Below are positions 57,518 through 64,000 of a stretch of DNA of 64,000 bases, piece after piece (the first letter of the stretch is position 1; the number at the start of each line of letters is the position of its first letter). Origin of the DNA: Hyposmocoma kahamanoa (Eukaryota > Arthropoda > Insecta > Lepidoptera > Cosmopterigidae); the NCBI RefSeq assembly GCF_003589595.1, contig NW_020653200.1, forward strand, positions 6,180,076-6,244,075, written 5' to 3'. Under the pieces are notes generated by a model. The model saw nothing but the letters and a program-made list of their open reading frames with translations, did no database searches and had not been told where the DNA came from. A program made the position numbers and the translations under genes.

Positions 57518-57957
57518 TTTAACCGACTTCAAAAAAGGAGGAGGTTCTCAATTCGACTGCATGGTTTTTTTATATGCATGTCTCACGATAACTCCGGTAT
57601 TTGTGAACCGATTTTCATGATTATTTTTTTGTTGGAAAGAGGGTACCTCCATAGTAGTTCCATTTCATTTTGAAGAAAATCATCCATCTCTAAGGGTGAC
57701 TGATCACGCATGAACATTCATTTTTATAAATAGCGCCTAAATTTTACTTAAAGAACAATTATTTTAATGGTTACTTTTGCTATTCTCCAATTCAAGGCGT
57801 TTTTCTCTCTCAATATACTTTGAGCAGGGAGAACCGATTTTTATTATCTCGTATAGTGTATAGTGGCGAACTAGGGGATATTTCAATAAAACTTGGCAAA
57901 TAGATGTAATTCCACATACTTTTGAGCTGGTTTTTTTGTACTCTGTACTGAGATTAT
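57518..57957 (-). repeat. 'accgac' repeat, near full-length
   Basis: tttaaccgacttcaaaaaag, ggaggaggttctcaattcga, cacgataactccggtat, ttttttgttggaaagagggt and tgtactctgtactgagatta. Confidence 0.85.
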
Positions 57958-58196
57958 TGAGCATACCTATTTACTAAGTTTGGCATTTCAGTTAATGTGA
58001 CTTCCAGCTCAAGCGTCAATTAAGAGTAATGCCCAAAAATTTTGTGTCATTAATAGTTGGGGTGATTGTGTGGGTATACAGTAAACCCAACGAATATATT
58101 ACGACACCTTCAACTATTTCGACAAGTAGAATTAGGCATGAGTAAGTTAGTAGTTAAAGTTAACAGTTCTGAGTCAAGAATACTATCAAATAATAA

Positions 58197-58800
58197 TAAT
58201 CTCAGTACCGAGTAAGTACTAAAAAACCGACCTCAAAAGTTTCTAAAAATTACATTTATGTGCCAAGTTTTATTGAAACCGGTTACCGGAAATTGCGCAA
58301 ACCCAGATTCATCCCCTAGTTCGCCACTATACGGAACTTGACACAGGAGATAATAAAAATCGGTACTCAGCCAGTTCAATGTGGATAGACTTTGTCGTCA
58401 AAGATATAATAGGGGCTATGTTCACCAGCGTTATAACCACGACCTGGACGACTAGTAGTTAAGTTCACTTATTTTCTTGATTCGAAGCTTATATGTTCTT
58501 GAATCAAGGTAGACAAAATCCAGCTTGGGTCTAGGATCATGTACGGGACTTAACTCAGGAGATAATAAAAATCGGTTCTAAAGTACATATACTGAGAGAG
58601 AAAAACGCCTTGAAATGGAGAATAGCAAAATCAATCATAAAAATAATCGCTCTTTATAATAAAATTTAGGCGCTATGTATAAAAATGAGTCTTCATGCGT
58701 GAACAGCCACCCTCAGGGGTGGATGATTTTCTTCAAAACTAAAGGGAACCACTATGGAGGTACCCTCTTTCAAATAAAAAAGAATCATCAAAATCGGTTA
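58197..58800 (+). repeat. 'accgac' repeat interrupted by about 190 bp
   Basis: ctcagtaccgagtaagtact through tcatcccctagttcgccact, then gagataataaaaatcggt at about 58350. A non-repeat stretch with a rearranged duplicate follows, and the same gagataataaaaatcggt at 58559 continues to catcaaaatcggttaaaa. The inserted stretch (about 58370-58550) was not identified. Confidence 0.7.
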
Positions 58801-58850
58801 AAAGATCTAATTAAGTTTTAAGTTTTAATTTTCCAAATATTGGGCTTGAA

Positions 58851-59091
58851 GAGTAATAATCTCAGTACTAAAAAAACCGACCTCAAAGGCATTCATCCCC
58901 TAGTTTGCCACCCTTAGAAGTGGAATACCTTCATTAAAAGGGACCACTTCTGAGGTATCCTTGTTTCAACAAAAAAGAATCATCAAAATCGGTTCACAAA
59001 TTGAATTAGAGTTAACGCGTAATATAGATACAAAAAAAAACATACAGTCGAATTGAGAACCTCCTCCATTTTTTGAAGTCGGTTAAAAACA
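58851..59091 (+). repeat. 'accgac' repeat, deleted copy that matches the copia target
   Basis: Same deletion form and same left flank (gggcttgaagagtaataatc) as the copy at 53616, but with an uninterrupted cccctagtttgccaccc at 58898-58914. It shows what the copia insertion site looked like before insertion. Confidence 0.8.
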
Positions 59092-59919
59092 ACAGCGGTG
59101 TCATATTTTTTGGCAATATGGTAATGATCGTTAAAAACATCAAAGTTGTTGAATAAAATTGCAATAAGATAAGATTGCTACCGTACGAACTGCATGTATC
59201 GAAATATACCTACAACTGTACATAGTCGACACTGACTGCAAGCAGTTATCGCCGCGTCTCTAGCTCAGAAGCTCAGTGCATGGTGTCCAAGTGGAAGCGC
59301 AAACGTTACTTGCAACTCAATGTATTCAGTATAACATTAGTATTGAAATCATCAATTTTAATTTGTCAATAAACTCATGGCTTGTCTCTAATTCCCGACT
59401 ATACTCTGCTGTGACATCTGCAATCAAAACAAAGGTACCATTACAAAAAACATTTAAGAATTTTGTGCAAATGTCAAAAAAGCTGTCGAGAAAAGTTTCA
59501 CCATTTTGAAGTAATTTTTGCTAAAAAATTTTTTTGTTAAAAACATCAAGTCATCAATCAATCAATCAATTTAGACACAAAAAATCATAACGTCAATAAT
59601 GAATATCAACTGCTGAATTTGGTTCTCGGACTATCGTTCACATCGACTGCAGCCGACACTTGCAGTCACGAATGCACGCAGACACGCAGTCCATTTATTA
59701 GGAGCTTTAAAGTTATCTATCAACGCGTGAGAATTTTTTTCCACCTCGATTAAGGTGTTCTTGAAATGTTTTTGACAAATCGTTATATTCTATTTAACAA
59801 TTTTTTCGACATTGTGTACGTACCATTTTCGAACTAACACGCGTCAATGTGGCCATTTTACGTATGTTGCTTATCCGCACTCTCTACAGCGCAACACAAG
59901 AGTATTAAGAAATTTATGA
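59092..59919. other. Spacer, no gene seen
   Basis: A 77-residue frame at 59276 has no recognisable motif and poor context. No repeat recognised apart from a short (atca)n at 59550. Confidence 0.4.
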
Positions 59920-59927
59920 AGTATGGA

Positions 59928-60155
59928 CATTGACTTACAATTATATGGACGTCGGGTCCGCGCTAAAAAGTGTCCGCACTTGTAAGGCGCTAAAATCGTA
60001 TACAGAGCGCGACACTCCGCTTTAGTCTTCATTTGTTCTACGGACAGCGCGATACTGCGATGACATAATAATTTAAATTTGGAATGGGTTGACTTGGGAC
60101 ATTTTTTTCGTGGTTTTTGTATTAGACCCGTCGTCCATTTATTTGTAAGTCAATG
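59928..60155. mobile_element. hAT-type MITE, copy 3 (228 bp, reverse)
   Basis: Same length as copy 1 but inverted (cattgacttacaattatatg at its left). Perfect 8-bp direct repeats agtatgga flank it (59920-59927, 60156-60163). Confidence 0.9.
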
Positions 60156-60163
60156 AGTATGGA

Positions 60164-61080
60164 CCAAAAACAACAAATAAAATTATCACGAGTAATAAAA
60201 GCATACTAGTTGGTGAGCAACAATTGAACAAGTTATTGTGCAGTTTTTGTTGAAGTCTCATTGTATTTCACCTGCTGCTAAAACGAATGAAACTATATCT
60301 TAAGTTTTATAAGTAATCCAGGTACGTGCGTGACCATTCGTTCACATTTTTACGGTTTTATTCGATTCAGTTTTTTTATTCGATTTATCGTATACGTTAA
60401 AAAAACGTAAGTGCGTTCGAATTTATCCGTTTCGTGAGTCAGTTTTCTGATATGGTAGAACCATTGGGGCCGGAAGTTCAGCTACAACGCTCATAATAAG
60501 TTTCATGGAAGATAGACGACGACGTTTCAATGGCGGTTGTTTATAGTTATATAACGGCGTTTAAATCTGTGTGACTTTTGAACCCTCTGAATTGTGAAAT
60601 GATGAAATAATTTTCTACAATTATTTTCGCATGTCAATGTCAGCTTTTAATAATGTGAATTCACCTATATGTGGCGCTACTTAATTTCTAAGTTACTTAC
60701 ATTTATTAATATTATGTAATGAACGCCTCGCGCTAACGGTGAAAGAAAACAATGTGATGAAACTTTGCACGCCCTAGAAAGTTTGTGAATCCTTGGTGAA
60801 TGGATAAAGCCCCTAACACTCATTGGTCGTCGTGAAGGATAATGCTTTAAACCTGTGACGATGATGCTGACCTCCTTGATAGCCATCCCACCTCTTTGCT
60901 GGTTACTGGCCATTTTCATTTAAAATTTTGAGTCTTTCTCGAATGCCCCTTTCTTTCACTATTCTTACGTTGGTTCGTTCCGTCATTACTTCCATCAAAA
61001 TTCTCAAAACGAGAGGACGTGGTCATAAATAACCCTTACATGAAACTCAAACTTCACTTGAATTACTGGTAAATCATAAT
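60164..61080. other. Spacer, no gene supported
   Basis: The stretch 60717-60910 has weak protein-like composition on both strands but no recognised motif. Possibly the decayed upstream part of a LINE. Confidence 0.35.
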
Positions 61081-61084
61081 ATAC

Positions 61085-62460
61085 GTATATTCTACTAGAT
61101 TTGAGTAAGGCATACGATAGAGTTAATTATAAAATCTTAGTTGACAAGCTCTATGGTCTTAGTGTAAGAGGTCTAACTTCTAAATGGTTTAAATCATATC
61201 TATAGAATCGACCCCAATGCGTAGAAATAGAAAATACTAACTTTAATATAGGAGAAATTGAACATGTCAATTCTAATGCCATCTCTATCACCGGATCAAT
61301 TCCTCCTGTGTGTTGTGTGCTGTGTGTGTATATAAGTGTGCTGGGCTGTATCTGTATCCTGTTTCTGCTGAATGTAAATCGTTGTGATAATGTATTGTTC
61401 GCGGATGATGTCTCCATTGATTTATCCTGCACATGTAGTAATTCAGTAAATAAAGACTTAGATGCGATATTGGATTCAATCACAGAATGGCTTGATCACA
61501 ACCTAGAAATAAATCTCAAAAAATTAGTTTACTTTACGTCCCGCCAAAAAACTGCTTTAGATATCAACTACCAATATAAATTAAACAAATTATAAATTAT
61601 AGATTCGGCTACTATGTTAGGTATCGAGATAGACACACATATAAATTGGAAATTCTACATCCAAAAAATATCGAGCTGTCTGTCTTCATTCACATCTAGA
61701 CAATTAACTGTTACTAACCTAAAAACGGCCGTTAAAACGGCCCTTTCAGCTTATTACTCGTTTTCCCACTCGCGACTCGCCTATGGGATTAAACTGTGGG
61801 GAAACAGCTCTCACTGCCAAGAAATTTTTGTCCTTCAAAAAAAGTGTATTAGAATATTAACCAGTATAGACCAAACAGATTCCTGTAAACCCTATTTCGC
61901 AGAACTTAACATACTTACCCTAACGTGCTTATATGTTTTTGAATCCTGTAAGTTCGTCAAATAACATACAGACTTATACTATCCAGTAAAATTAATTAAA
62001 CGTAATAACGGTTCTCGTAATAAATTTAAACTTCCTCACTCTGGCTTATAACTATTTTCATGAGCCCCTCATTCTACATTAATAAAAATATATAATCACA
62101 TCCCTAATTATATTAAACATTTAAAAATTTATATTTATTTAAAAAAATAGTCTCCGAAAAACTATTAAAAGATTTCCTCATTAAAAAAAAATAATTTGGC
62201 TAAATTTTTTGATGATAAAAGTGTTTGATTAATTAATTAATTTAAGAAATATTTGTCTCTACTACTAATTTCAAGTTACTATCTAATAAAAATTATAATA
62301 AGATATAAATGTATGTCAATTGATTATTTATTTAAGATTGAAATGTTCTTATATAATTAGTTTAATTTGCTACGCCCTTACTGGGTATCACGTGTATGTA
62401 CTTACTATAATCTTAACCTTATTAACCTGTATTATACAGTGACTTGCAATAAATGAATAT
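61085..62460 (+). pseudogene. CR1/Jockey-like LINE, 5'-truncated
   Basis: Begins within RT: YILLDLSKAYDRVNYKILVD, GLTSKWFKSYL then a stop, NRPQCVEIEN, a degraded QG-ILGC segment, DNVLFADDVSI (catalytic FADD, 61385), LDHNLEINLKK, LGIEIDTHINWKFYIQKI, SRLAYGIKLWGNSS, LQKKCIRIL and CLYVFESCKFVK. The 3' end has gcccttactgggtatc and tgcaataaatgaa, like the fragment at 31598-32383. Several stops. Confidence 0.8.
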
Positions 62461-62464
62461 GAAC

Positions 62465-63630
62465 ATATAGCACCTTTTGGGTTGAGTGTTGTCTGGATTG
62501 TTTAGTAGGGAGTGTTTTATACTAATGTTCTTTTTATATCATTCTATTATTTTATTGTTACAACCTTTTCGTTTCTACTTGTAAATAAATTATGTGCACC
62601 GAGCCTTTTCTTCTTTTCGCTAAGACTCGGCTAGCTAGATACCAGCCCGTTATACCAAGTACCAAGTGCGCAATAATACTTACATAGGTACACGGCTAAA
62701 AATATTTAATTTTGGTCGACGTAGTTGTTATGTGACGTTAATAAAAAATAGCTGATAATTTCCAACTTAGTTTTAGTAAATTTATTTGGACCTCATATGT
62801 ACATATGTATTATATAGTGTAAAAGAAAATTAAAAAACAAGTTTTCAAACACTTTATTACAGGTTTTTAAAACAGTTTTAATAAAAAGTACTGTCAAACG
62901 CATACTAAGCTTTGTACTTGGTCTTTTGGACTGTCCCTATTATAAGTGAAATTACCTATAGTGAAATTTTAATATTAGATGAGATGTTGAGCATGCTGCT
63001 GCCTGTACGTAGGTACTCTATCAATGAACGATAACGATATGGACGATAACCCGATGGCTGGGCTACGAGATTTTCAACGTATAAGAGACTTTCATCACTT
63101 TTTTATGTTTTAGTATCTATCATCTACATATGAAAAAATGTTTGAAAATAAAATAAATCGATAATTTGATACACAAACAAAAATATACTCAAGTTATAAG
63201 ATATTGCGGACGGCGAGCAGGCCTACATATAAGAAAATGATAAGAGACTAGATCTTAGTACTTTTTTAAGCTTTGTAGAATTAAAAGTAAACACTAAATT
63301 TTCCGTAAAATTATGTATAAAACATTATTTATTACACATTTACACAAATACAGCATGACTATACATTACTATGAATTGAACTTGTTAAGAGGTTCTGTAG
63401 GTACAAATAGTTCAATAATGCTTTAGACAGGAAAGTATTTCTTAACAGTACGTATCAATTCTAATCTATCTAACTCTGCAACACAATGTAAAGGGAATCC
63501 GACAAATTTTAGAGTATTGGACGCTTTTTAACATTCCTTGCAGAACTTAACACCAAGTGTGTGTGTTATACATTGTTATTATGTGTAAATAATTATTTTA
63601 TTGAAACGCTAGCAAAATTTATGGGGTATA
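62465..63630. other. Spacer, no gene seen
   Basis: AT-rich. The segment taccagcccgttataccaag (62641) is similar, in reverse, to 3258-3292, so a small dispersed repeat may lie here. Confidence 0.35.
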
Positions 63631-63634
63631 TGCA

Positions 63635-63885
63635 GAATTAGGAGGAGCAAGCATGGATCAGGAGGCGAGAGGCGCGACGGGTGCTGGTGCGGCGGGGCGG
63701 TGTGCGGGAGTCGTTGGCTCGAAATAACCGGCGTATTTCGGTCGCGCCTCCCCCGCCTCCGCCGTCGCCCTCCCAGCACCAGCGCCGCCGGCGCAGCGCG
63801 CGATCTCAAGTCACCGCACTATCCGCTAACTATTCGCAATCGACCGACGTCTTGGTTGTTGGACTTGGGTTATAATGACTTGACT
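63635..63885 (+). promoter_or_regulatory. CpG-rich block at right edge, possible promoter or first exon
   Basis: High CpG density (gcgccgccggcgcagcgcgcg) in contrast to the AT-rich flanks, like the 5' region of the Ig/Fn3 gene. A 24-codon frame 63653-63727 (MDQEARGATGAGAAGRCAG..) starts here and could be an upstream ORF. The gene it might serve lies beyond the window; direction is a guess. Confidence 0.35.
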
Positions 63886-64000
63886 TCTGCTAAATGAACC
63901 CGTGGACTAGTATAAGTTTTTCGCAGTGGCGTATTTATTTCTTTTTGGGCGAACGCCGAAATAACGATTGTAATACGATAAGGACCAATAGCGTCGAGTG

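Overview
This is a eukaryotic nuclear window, almost certainly from a moth or butterfly (Lepidoptera). Genes are split by GT-AG introns, the background is AT-rich, and the spacer DNA is full of insect-type transposons: Jockey, CR1-like and RTE-like LINE pieces, copia, mariner, piggyBac, hAT-type MITEs, and many copies of an interspersed repeat with 'accgacttcaaaa' ends. One 400-bp assembly gap lies at 38309-38708.

Five protein-coding loci are supported. (1) 761-12588, plus strand: nine exons of a procollagen galactosyltransferase (GT25 family). The first exon lies off the left edge, and the protein ends in an ER-retrieval-like KTEL. (2) 15283-15888, plus: a small acidic protein with a MIC19/CHCH-like C terminus. 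(3) 21755-23374, minus: an intronless M17 leucine aminopeptidase that has lost one metal ligand. (4) 23616-27758, minus: a three-exon gene starting in a CpG-rich block. It encodes an Fn3-Ig-Ig-Fn3 protein with an N-myristoylation-type start, a C-terminal membrane hairpin and a KKxx tail. (5) 52121-52417, plus: a short secreted-peptide ORF with an exact 60-bp duplication.

The rest is mostly mobile DNA. 16-17.5 kb: a foldback element with TTA target duplications. 17.8-20.7 kb: a decayed piggyBac with a hAT MITE in its intron, and micro-insertions of about 20-31 bp around its 3' end. 30.2-33.6 kb: a Jockey element split by a CR1-like LINE. 33.8-35.7 kb: a duplicated unit fused to a dead mariner. 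37.2-38.0 kb: a palindromic array of about 100-bp units. 36-59 kb: repeated insertions of the 'accgac' repeat, one of them split by a copia-like element with identical LTRs and an inverted RNase H segment. 61-62.5 kb: a second CR1-like LINE. The right edge is CpG-rich and may be a promoter.

The most unusual signal is the set of 23-31 bp inserts at 20.15-20.89 kb. They share a core (ttagaggatggaaaaaaa), and four carry 8-bp direct repeats of the target, as a hAT transposase would leave, yet they are far smaller than any ordinary MITE. All functional statements come from reading the sequence and from family knowledge; no database search was run.
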